Shown here: in pieces, positions 1-6,614 of the stretch
Numbering within the stretch: the stretch's first letter is position 1
Layout: each line of letters begins with the position of its first letter
NCBI RefSeq assembly: GCF_001261775.1
Contig: NZ_LN868536.1
Location: forward strand, 650,156 to 714,155
DNA from: Anaeromassilibacillus senegalensis
GTDB taxonomy: Bacteria > Bacillota > Clostridia > Oscillospirales > Acutalibacteraceae
Reading direction: 5' to 3'
DNA: 64,000 nucleotides
Notes under the pieces: generated by a model
What the model was told of the DNA's origin: nothing
Seen by the model: the letters and a program-made list of their open reading frames with translations, nothing else
Database searches by the model: none
Program-made: the position numbers and the translations under genes

Positions 1-214
1 GGTCGTAAAAGGCCATTTTCAACGGCGGTTTCTTTTGTTACCATCGGTTCCTTTGTGCAAGTTGCCATCGCAAATTCATTTTGCAACGCGCCCTATTCAA
101 TTTGTTGCGTGTTTTGCCAGTTTGGAGACAGCACAGCTCTTTTACGGAAATGGTAAATTGTGTAATAAAATATTTAACTTTCATTGATTTTTTGTAAAAT
201 TGCGCTTAAAAAGC
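1..214. other. Left-edge non-coding stretch
   Basis: I see no supported gene here. On the minus strand an ATG at 68 opens a frame that runs off the left edge after 22 codons, but no ribosome binding site precedes it. The rest is AT-rich and leads into the promoter at 215. Confidence 0.4.
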
Positions 215-242
215 TTGACAGGACCAAAAAGCATGGTATAAT
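215..242 (+). promoter_or_regulatory. Sigma-A type promoter of the FAD dehydrogenase gene
   Basis: TTGACA at 215-220 and TATAAT at 237-242 are both perfect consensus hexamers separated by 16 bp. The start codon at 294 lies about 45 bp beyond the expected transcription start. Confidence 0.8.
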
Positions 243-293
243 ACGATTGTTTTGCCTGAAACCTACGACGATAAGAAATGAGGATTATCAGTT

Positions 294-1715
294 ATGTATG
301 ATTATGACCTGATTGTCATTGGAGCGGGTCCGGCCGGTATCTTTACCGCGTTGGAAATGAATAAACTGGCGCCGGAAAAGAAAGTCCTGGTGGTGGATTC
401 CGGCAGCAGCATCGATCACCGCGCCTGTCCGGCGCGCACAAGCGGGCAGTGCGCCCACTGTAAAACGTGCAGCATTATGAACGGTTGGGCCGGCGCCGGC
501 GCATTCTCGGACGGCAAGCTTTCCCTCTGTGAGGAGGTTGGCGGGAACGTAACGGATTACCTGCCGGTAGACGAAGTGCGCGCATTGATCCAGTACGCGG
601 ATGAAATTTATCTGCAATTCGGAGCGCCAAAAAAAATCTATGGAAAAAGCAATAAATTTGCCGAGCAGGTTTCCTATCAGGCGCATAAAGAAAATATCAA
701 ACTGATTCCCTGTCCGGTCCGCCATATGGGGACGGAGTATTCGTTTGAGGTTCTGCGCGCCATGTACGATTATCTTTCTGCCTGCCCCAACTTCACCTTT
801 ATGGAGCATACCACGGCGGATACCATCCTGGTGGAGGATGGTAAGGCACAGGGAGCATGGCTGGTCAATCGAAAGGGGGAACGCACGCTGGTGCGCGCCC
901 CGTATGTGATTGCGGCGCCGGGCCGCGGCGGCGCGGAGTGGCTGCATGGAATCGCGCAGCAGAATGGACTGTCCACCACGAACAACGCGGTGGATATCGG
1001 CGTCCGCGTGGAGGTTCCCAATGCGGTGATGGATCATCTGACAAAAAATCTCTATGAGGCGAAGCTGGTCTATTACTCTGATACCTTTGAGAACAAGGTG
1101 CGCACCTTCTGTATGAATCCGGGCGGTATCGTCAGCGAGGAACACTACGACACGCCGGAGGGCGGCATTGCGGTGGTTAACGGACACTCCTACGCGGATG
1201 AGGACAAGCGCACGGAGAACACCAACTTTGCTATGCTGGTATCCACAACCTTTACGGAGCCGTTCAACCAGCCGATCGAATACGGCCGCTATATCGCGCA
1301 GCTTGGCAACATGCTGACGGGCGGCGGTATCATGGTGCAGCGCCTGGGCGACCTGCTTTTGGGCCGCCGTACCGATCTGGGCCGCCTGAAAAAATCCACC
1401 ACGGTGCCGACACTGAAAAACGCGGTGCCGGGCGATCTCTCCTTTGTGCTGCCGCACCGCCATCTGACCAGTATTGTCGAGTCCCTGCGGGCGTTCGACA
1501 AGCTTGCGCCCGGGCTGTATTCTAAAAATACGCTGCTCTATGGCGTGGAGGTAAAGTTCTACTCCTCCAAAGTTGCGGTTAAAAATAATTTTGAGACGGA
1601 GATTGACCAGTTGTACGCCATTGGGGACGGCGCGGGCATCACGCGCGGCCTGATGCAGGCTTCTGTGACCGGCGTTGTAGTGGCACGGGATATCGCCGCG
1701 AAAATGAACAAATAA
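294..1715 (+). CDS. NAD(P)/FAD-dependent dehydrogenase (COG2509-like)
   Basis: A 473-residue flavoprotein. The N-terminus has the dinucleotide-binding fold (VIGAGPAGIFTA, residues 8-19) and an acidic strand end (VVDSG, 33-37). A late GDGAGITRG segment near residue 445 is the second FAD contact typical of this superfamily. It resembles the uncharacterised FAD dehydrogenase group COG2509, whose substrate is unknown. Unusual for a simple flavoprotein is a cysteine cluster at residues 45, 53, 56 and 59 (CPARTSGQCAHCKTC), which could bind a metal or Fe-S cluster or act as a redox site. There is no signal peptide, so it is probably cytosolic. An AGGA-type ribosome site precedes the ATG. It appears monocistronic apart from possible read-through into the next gene 75 bp away. 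Confidence 0.8.
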   Translation: MYDYDLIVIGAGPAGIFTALEMNKLAPEKKVLVVDSGSSIDHRACPARTSGQCAHCKTCSIMNGWAGAGAFSDGKLSLCEEVGGNVTDYLPVDEVRALIQYADEIYLQFGAPKKIYGKSNKFAEQVSYQAHKENIKLIPCPVRHMGTEYSFEVLRAMYDYLSACPNFTFMEHTTADTILVEDGKAQGAWLVNRKGERTLVRAPYVIAAPGRGGAEWLHGIAQQNGLSTTNNAVDIGVRVEVPNAVMDHLTKNLYEAKLVYYSDTFENKVRTFCMNPGGIVSEEHYDTPEGGIAVVNGHSYADEDKRTENTNFAMLVSTTFTEPFNQPIEYGRYIAQLGNMLTGGGIMVQRLGDLLLGRRTDLGRLKKSTTVPTLKNAVPGDLSFVLPHRHLTSIVESLRAFDKLAPGLYSKNTLLYGVEVKFYSSKVAVKNNFETEIDQLYAIGDGAGITRGLMQASVTGVVVARDIAAKMNK

Positions 1716-1723
1716 GAAGCATG

Positions 1724-1788
1724 AAATCCCCTTTCCCGCAATATAATAGGAAGTGGAAACGCTGCCTGTTGATAGGGAAAGGGGATTT
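1724..1788 (+). promoter_or_regulatory. 14-bp inverted repeat covering the ribosome site of the next gene
   Basis: AAATCCCCTTTCCC at 1724-1737 is perfectly complementary to GGGAAAGGGGATTT at 1775-1788. The right arm contains the only good Shine-Dalgarno sequence for the ATG at 1791. The stem could end the upstream transcript, since a T run follows it, or mask translation of the downstream gene. Confidence 0.55.
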
Positions 1789-1790
1789 TT

Positions 1791-2807
1791 ATGCGAAATC
1801 AAGTGTTGCATTATTTTGTGGATACAAACAGTTCACGCGGAGCGGTGAACTTTTACGACTCCAATTTTCAGCCGCTGCAGCATACGGTACAGCTGCATGC
1901 GTATCCTCCGGCACTGCTGGCAAATCTGTTGAGCGGGATCTGCAGCCGGGCGGAGGAAGAAAAGCTGGATGTAGAGTGCATCCACAACTGCTTGGACAAC
2001 TCTTTGGAGGGCATTGTTGTGCCGGAACTTTCTGCCGGCGTCATCAACATTCCGTCTTACCGGGAATACAATGCCCTGAACCTGTTGGAGGATCACAATA
2101 TCAAGCAGGTTTTGGAGGCACTGGAACAATCCCACCAATTTTTCCGCGCGGCATTGAAGGTACATGACGCGTGGGAAAAGGTGTATATTGATCAGATGGA
2201 CTTTGCAGCAGCCAACCAGTTGACCGAGAAAACCATTGACCGCCTGATTGGGGATCAGCGATTGGAAAAGCAGGGCACAGAGGTCCATCGCTTTTTCGGT
2301 GCGGCAACGATCAACGGCGCCTTTGACCACATTGCCAACATCACCCAATGTTTGGGCAAACGGTATTTCATCAAGGGCCGCCCAGGTACCGGCAAGTCAA
2401 CTTTCCTGAAAAAGATCGCGCAAAAAGCGGTGGAAGCGGGCTTCCGCGTAGAAATCTACCACTGTGCGTTCGATCCGCAGAGCCTGGATATGATCGTGTT
2501 GAGAGAACTGGATTTCTGCCTGTTTGACAGCACATCCCCGCATGAATATTTCCCGTCTCTTCCCACGGACGAAGTAATCGATATCTATGAGGCGGCGGTA
2601 ACGCCCGGCACAGATGAAGCAAATGCGGCGGCTCTGGTGGATTTTGCAAAAGGCTATAAGGCGGAGGTGGCAAAGGCCACGGAGAAGCTCCGGCTGGCAA
2701 AAGAATTATACGACCGGTTCCAGCAGACGCATTTGTCGCGTATCAGCGAGGAGGCGCTCAGAGACGTTTCCGCACGAATTGAAAACGAGATATTTCAAAA
2801 ATCATAA
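1791..2807 (+). CDS. P-loop NTPase of the PRK06851 type
   Basis: A 338-residue predicted cytosolic nucleotide-binding protein. A Walker A motif, GRPGTGKST, lies at residues 196-204 after a short strand (RYFIK), as in PRK06851 proteins annotated as putative ATPases or nucleotide kinases of unknown role. As I recall them, those proteins contain two related P-loop halves. Here the N-terminal half keeps the lead-in (RGAVNFYDSN near 16-25) but shows no GxxxxGKS loop, so only the C-terminal half should bind nucleotide. The C-terminus ends in a helical, possibly coiled-coil stretch. The ribosome site AAAGGGG lies inside the inverted repeat just upstream. Function is unknown. Confidence 0.7.
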   Translation: MRNQVLHYFVDTNSSRGAVNFYDSNFQPLQHTVQLHAYPPALLANLLSGICSRAEEEKLDVECIHNCLDNSLEGIVVPELSAGVINIPSYREYNALNLLEDHNIKQVLEALEQSHQFFRAALKVHDAWEKVYIDQMDFAAANQLTEKTIDRLIGDQRLEKQGTEVHRFFGAATINGAFDHIANITQCLGKRYFIKGRPGTGKSTFLKKIAQKAVEAGFRVEIYHCAFDPQSLDMIVLRELDFCLFDSTSPHEYFPSLPTDEVIDIYEAAVTPGTDEANAAALVDFAKGYKAEVAKATEKLRLAKELYDRFQQTHLSRISEEALRDVSARIENEIFQKS

Positions 2808-2809
2808 AC

Positions 2810-2842
2810 AAAGGGCAGGCACTTCTTGGGTGCCTGCCCTTT
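2810..2842. terminator. Bidirectional terminator between convergent genes
   Basis: AAAGGGCAGGCAC at 2810-2822 pairs perfectly with GTGCCTGCCCTTT at 2830-2842 around a 7-nt loop. It lies between two convergent genes. Confidence 0.8.
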
Positions 2843-2876
2843 ATGCAAGAAAGAGGGAGTCTCTCGTATTTGAGGG

Positions 2877-3611
2877 TTATCCACATGCCAATGTTTTGGA
2901 TGCGGCGTGGATGTGTACGACATTGTTTTCTTCTTGCTCCGCAATAAAGTCCTCAATGGCCTTTGCGATGATCGCATGCCCTTTTTCGTTGGGATGAATT
3001 CCGTCGTCGCAGATGCAGGATTGATAGTTTACCATTTCCAAAAAACGGGTGGTAATGTCAATCAGCGGTACATTTTCCGTCTGCGCGATGCGGCAAACCG
3101 CCATATTGTACATCTCGTGCCAGCGGTAGATGTGTTCCTTGTCTCCCAGAAACTGTAAAATACGGCCAGCGTCCAGTCCCTGGGAAATCCAGTCGAAGTA
3201 CCGCTGTGCGTCGATGGGAGGAAGGGAAAGGAGTACCGGATGCCCGCCGTTTGTGCGGATGGTGCGGATCATTTCCGTGTAAGAGCGTTCGAATTCTTCA
3301 AGCGGCGTTTTGCAGAGGTGCGGCACGGCAGGATCCTTTGCGACCTCCGCCCAGTCAAAATCGCAGTCATTGCCGCCAAACTCCAGCACAATGTAGTCGT
3401 ATTTGGAAACGCTGCTTAGATGTTTTTTTAAAAGCTCCAACCCCTTGGAAACGGTGCAGCCGAATTTGGAATAGTTGGTTACCGCGATTTCAAACCCGCT
3501 TTGCAGCCGGTTGACAAAGCTGTCCTTCAAGAGCGTGTATTTATTTTTGATGTTGTCGAGGATGACACCTTTTGCCACGGAATCCCCATAAATGCAGGCT
3601 GTATCTGCCAT
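2877..3611 (-). CDS. SGNH/GDSL-family hydrolase
   Basis: A 244-residue esterase/lipase-like hydrolase. Block I is YGDSVAKG with the catalytic Ser at residue 11, block III is FGGNDCD with the oxyanion Asn, and block V is DDGIHPNEKGH carrying the catalytic Asp and His. No signal peptide is seen, so it is likely cytosolic; the substrate is unknown, and members of this family act on acyl or acetyl esters. I chose ATG 3611 because a GGAGG site covers 3620-3624, giving good spacing; the GTG at 3620 overlaps that site and would be too close. A consensus promoter (3646-3674) drives it, and a terminator separates it from the convergent gene. Confidence 0.85.
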   Translation of the reverse strand: MADTACIYGDSVAKGVILDNIKNKYTLLKDSFVNRLQSGFEIAVTNYSKFGCTVSKGLELLKKHLSSVSKYDYIVLEFGGNDCDFDWAEVAKDPAVPHLCKTPLEEFERSYTEMIRTIRTNGGHPVLLSLPPIDAQRYFDWISQGLDAGRILQFLGDKEHIYRWHEMYNMAVCRIAQTENVPLIDITTRFLEMVNYQSCICDDGIHPNEKGHAIIAKAIEDFIAEQEENNVVHIHAASKTLACG

Positions 3612-3645
3612 ACTTGACACCTCCGTAATTTATCTAGTTTTTAAT

Positions 3646-3674
3646 ACTATATATTATGATTGCGATAATGTCAA
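3646..3674 (-). promoter_or_regulatory. Promoter of the SGNH hydrolase gene
   Basis: On the minus strand TTGACA (3669-3674) and TATAGT (3646-3651) are separated by 17 bp. The start codon at 3611 follows. Confidence 0.7.
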
Positions 3675-3806
3675 TATATACAGAAGAAAATTATTATCTT
3701 GTTAACATTATTCTATGTTTTCTTAGGGAAAACATACATAAAAAATGTAAAATGAATCAACAAACGGCGGTTCAAACAGTCTATATCATTTATTTTGAGC
3801 CTCCGC

Positions 3807-3835
3807 TTGTACATTTTAATAATAAAAAATATAAT
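3807..3835 (+). promoter_or_regulatory. Promoter of the two-component operon, with a long leader
   Basis: TTGTAC (3807-3812) and TATAAT (3830-3835) are separated by 17 bp. The leader to the start codon at 3989 is about 145 nt. It contains GCCCCCTG (3883-3890), able to pair with CAGGGGGGC (3939-3947), so the leader may fold. The upstream part of the gap (3675-3806) is AT-rich with no gene seen. Confidence 0.65.
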
Positions 3836-3988
3836 AGAGCTATGAAGATGTTATATGTGAAGGATACAGCAATCCTAGAGAAGCCCCCTGTTTCGTTGGT
3901 TTGCCGGGCAGATACAGGAAGTGAACAGCCGGGCGCTGCAGGGGGGCACATGGTGGAAAATAAAAACAGAAAAGGATCGTGAGGATAC

Positions 3989-4675
3989 ATGAAACGAATT
4001 TTCTTGGTTGAAGACGATCAGGCGATTGCCAAGAATCTAATCCTGCTGCTCCGCTCGGAAGGATTTACCGTCATCCATGCCCACACGCGCGGTGAAGCGC
4101 TTGCCGCGCTTGCTGACAATCCATTTGATCTGGCATTGGTGGATATTTCCCTGCCGGATGGAAATGGCTTTACGGTCTGCACGGAGATCAAAGCAGCCAG
4201 GAATATTCCCGTGATCTTTTTGACCGCTTCCGGCGATGAATCCAGCGTTGTGACCGGGCTGAACATGGGGGCGGACGACTACATCACCAAGCCTTTTCGT
4301 CCGCGCGAATTGATTGCGAGAATCGGAAGCGCGCTGCGGAAAAGCGGGCATTCCGGATCGGCTTTTGAAATTTTTGGGCTTCAGGTCGATACTGCAAGCG
4401 GCGTTGTGAAAAAAAATGGCGATGAGGTGTTTCTTTCACCGTTGGAATACCGCCTGCTTTTGGTGTTTGTCAACAATCCCAAAAGCATTATCACCAGGAG
4501 CAGGCTGCTTGACGAATTGTGGGACGCAGCGGGCGAATTTGTCAATGACAATACGTTGACCGTGTACATCAAACGGCTTCGGGAAAAGATTGAGGACAAC
4601 CCGGCAAACCCGCAAATCATACGGACGGTTCGCGGTACGGGATATCGATTGGGGGACGGGTATGCTTCGAAATAA
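3989..4675 (+). CDS. OmpR-family response regulator
   Basis: A 228-residue DNA-binding response regulator. The receiver domain shows the acidic pocket (EDD near residues 8-10), phospho-acceptor Asp52 in LVDISLPDGNG, Thr79 and Lys101 (ITKPF). The C-terminal half is a winged helix of the OmpR/PhoB type, with ITRSRLLDELWD and the terminal VRGTGYRLG wing. Its stop codon lies within the start of the histidine kinase gene, and an ABC transporter follows. That order matches BceRS/VraDE-like modules that sense and expel peptide antibiotics. I infer that it regulates the transporter gene, where a dyad at 5671-5684 is a candidate target. Confidence 0.9.
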   Translation: MKRIFLVEDDQAIAKNLILLLRSEGFTVIHAHTRGEALAALADNPFDLALVDISLPDGNGFTVCTEIKAARNIPVIFLTASGDESSVVTGLNMGADDYITKPFRPRELIARIGSALRKSGHSGSAFEIFGLQVDTASGVVKKNGDEVFLSPLEYRLLLVFVNNPKSIITRSRLLDELWDAAGEFVNDNTLTVYIKRLREKIEDNPANPQIIRTVRGTGYRLGDGYASK

Positions 4676-5651
4676 GGAAGTTCGGCAATTTGCCGTTTGG
4701 TTCATCCTGATAGCGGCTGTCTCAATCACATTGGGTTTTGTCATTCATGCAGCGGCGGGAATGCTTGCCCTTGCTTCTGCCGCCGCCTTCGGCACAGCAT
4801 TTTTTGTGTTTACCAGAGCCCGGTATCAAAGCATTGCACGCATTTCCAATCAAATCGATCTGGTGCTTCATTATGCCGACCGTCTGTATATCGGCGAATC
4901 AGATGAGGGCGAACTTTCCATTCTGAACAGTGAAATTACCAAGATGACGCTGCGAATCCGGGAGCAGAACGACGCGCTGAAAAAAGAAAAAGAACACCTT
5001 GCCGACTCGCTGGCCGATATTGCCCATCAGCTCCGCACGCCCCTCACGTCCGCGAATCTGATCCTGTCCTTGCTGGAGAATACGCCTGACGAAAACGAGC
5101 GGAAAGCTTTTTTGCGGGAAACAGAGGCATTGCTAGTGCGGATGGATTGGCTGCTGACCTCTTTGCTGAAGCTCTCGCGCCTGGATGCGGGCATCGTGGT
5201 GTTCCAAAGAGAACGGGTCAATGTAAATAACCTGTTGCGCGCTGCCCTGCGTCCGCTTTTGATTCCCATGGAATTACACAACGTTGACGTACAGATAGAG
5301 GTGCCGGTAGGAATAGAGATTTTCGGCGATTTCAGCTGGCTTTCGGAGGCAATTCAGAATATCCTGAAAAACTGTATGGAAAGTACGGGCGATAACGGGC
5401 GGATTGAGATGGTCTGTACGGATAACCCATTGTTTACCGAAATTGCGATCCATGACAATGGCGCAGGGTTTGACAAAGAAGATTACCCCAACCTGTTTAA
5501 CAGATTCTACCGGGGGAAAAGCGCAAATGCGACGGGATACGGGATTGGACTGGCCCTCTGCAAGAAAATTATTGTCCGGCAGGGAGGGACAATCACCGCA
5601 AAAAATCACCCCAAAGGCGGCGCGCTGTTCGCCATCCGTTTTCCAAAGTGA
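4662..5651 (+). CDS. Membrane sensor histidine kinase
   Basis: A 329-residue kinase. Two hydrophobic helices (about residues 8-28 and 31-50) are joined by only a few residues, so there is almost no extracellular sensor loop. This is the intramembrane-sensing architecture of BceS-like kinases that take their signal from a partner ABC transporter. The H-box is DIAHQLRTPLTS with phospho-His122. ATP-binding boxes follow: N (NILKNCMES), G1 (HDNGAGF) and G2 (GYGIGLALCKKI). ATG 4662 overlaps the regulator gene by 14 bp and has a GGGGGACGGG ribosome site. A longer in-frame upstream start would bury the reading frame in the regulator gene and lacks a ribosome site. Confidence 0.9.
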   Translation: MLRNKEVRQFAVWFILIAAVSITLGFVIHAAAGMLALASAAAFGTAFFVFTRARYQSIARISNQIDLVLHYADRLYIGESDEGELSILNSEITKMTLRIREQNDALKKEKEHLADSLADIAHQLRTPLTSANLILSLLENTPDENERKAFLRETEALLVRMDWLLTSLLKLSRLDAGIVVFQRERVNVNNLLRAALRPLLIPMELHNVDVQIEVPVGIEIFGDFSWLSEAIQNILKNCMESTGDNGRIEMVCTDNPLFTEIAIHDNGAGFDKEDYPNLFNRFYRGKSANATGYGIGLALCKKIIVRQGGTITAKNHPKGGALFAIRFPK

Positions 5652-5670
5652 CAAATCTCTCACCTGAATG

Positions 5671-5684
5671 TCACCGGGTTGTAA
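5671..5684 (+). promoter_or_regulatory. Candidate BceR-type operator upstream of the ABC transporter
   Basis: TCACC-GGGT-TGTAA matches the TnACA-N4-TGTAA dyad I recall for BceR-like regulators at 9 of 10 fixed or free positions. It lies 50 bp before the ATPase start codon, in the 82-bp gap after the kinase gene. A TATATA at 5699-5704 is a possible -10 hexamer. Confidence 0.4.
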
Positions 5685-5733
5685 GCGGGATGCTCTATTA
5701 TATAGGTAATCCATCAAGAAAGGAGCTCATATA

Positions 5734-6423
5734 ATGGAGCTTTTACGAATTGAAAATTTATGTAAGATCTATGGTAAGGGCGAAAACAGAGTGACCGCGC
5801 TTGACCGTGTTTCGCTGACCATCGAAAAGGGGGAATTTACCGCAATCATCGGTTCTTCCGGTTCCGGCAAGTCCACTTTGCTTCATATGGTCGGCGGCGT
5901 GGATGTACCGACGGGCGGTAAGGTGTATTTGGATGGGCAGGATGTGTATGCCCAAAACAATGAAAAACTGGCTGTTTTTCGCAGACGGCAGGTCGGACTG
6001 ATTTACCAGTTCCACAACCTCATTCCGACGTTGAATGTGGTAGAGAATATCACCCTGCCGATTTTGATGGACAAGCGGAAGGTCAATGAGGAACGGCTGA
6101 ATGACCTGTTGGATTTGCTGGGTCTGAAAGAGCGCAGAACACATTTACCCAATCAGCTTTCAGGTGGACAGCAGCAGCGCGTCGCGATTGGGCGCGCGTT
6201 GATGAACGCACCGGCGGTTATGCTGGCAGATGAACCCACCGGCAGTTTAGACAGCCACAACGGACAGGAAATCATCCGATTATTGAAAGAAAGCAATCAA
6301 AAGTATGGGCAGACCCTGCTCCTTGTCACCCATGACGAAAACATTGCCCTGCAGGCAGACCGTATTATCACAATCGCGGATGGAAAAGTGGTACGGGATG
6401 AGAGGCAGGTGGCACAGCCATGA
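5734..6423 (+). CDS. ABC transporter ATP-binding protein (MacB/BceA type)
   Basis: A 229-residue ATPase subunit. Walker A is GSSGSGKST (40-48), the signature is LSGGQQQR (142-149), Walker B with catalytic Glu is VMLADEPTG (162-170) and the switch His is His200 (LLLVTHD). Its length and the long Q-loop segment fit the lipoprotein-release/antimicrobial-peptide exporter subfamily that pairs with FtsX-like permeases. The start has a strong AAAGGAG site. Its stop overlaps the next ORF by 4 bp (ATGA), coupling translation of ATPase, stump and permease. It probably powers the 858-residue permease at 6611. Confidence 0.9.
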   Translation: MELLRIENLCKIYGKGENRVTALDRVSLTIEKGEFTAIIGSSGSGKSTLLHMVGGVDVPTGGKVYLDGQDVYAQNNEKLAVFRRRQVGLIYQFHNLIPTLNVVENITLPILMDKRKVNEERLNDLLDLLGLKERRTHLPNQLSGGQQQRVAIGRALMNAPAVMLADEPTGSLDSHNGQEIIRLLKESNQKYGQTLLLVTHDENIALQADRIITIADGKVVRDERQVAQP

Positions 6424-6614
6424 GCAGCTTCCGGCATATGATTCTGCAAAACATAAGAAACAGCCGCACACAAACGGTCGTAACGGTGGCTGGAATCCTT
6501 CTCTCGGTCTCTATCATTGCGGCGGTTGTTAACTTTCTGATTGTCACATATGATGCCCCTGCGGCTTTTCTTTCGGATGGCAGCGCTGTGCGGAGCGCGG
6601 AGGTGCGGCCATGA
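6420..6614 (+). pseudogene. 64-residue FtsX-permease stump between ATPase and permease
   Basis: This small ORF begins like the following permease. LQNIRNSRTQTVVTVAGILL parallels LQSMKRNRTRTIVTIIGVVL, including the amphipathic start and the first transmembrane helix. It then ends after 64 residues in an unrelated tail. It overlaps both neighbours by 4 bp (ATGA at 6420-6423 and 6611-6614), so it is read in a tight translational chain. I infer a truncated duplicate of the permease N-terminus. It could be a mere remnant, or a retained one-helix protein. The intact overlaps argue that the reading frame has been kept. Confidence 0.6.

Noticed and set aside
1..68. Possible 5' part of a minus-strand gene at the left edge
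   Set aside because: Only 22 codons are visible and there is no ribosome binding site before the ATG, so it cannot be supported.
288..1811. A 507-codon minus-strand open frame
   Set aside because: Antisense to the well-supported FAD dehydrogenase; no recognisable domain and no ribosome site.
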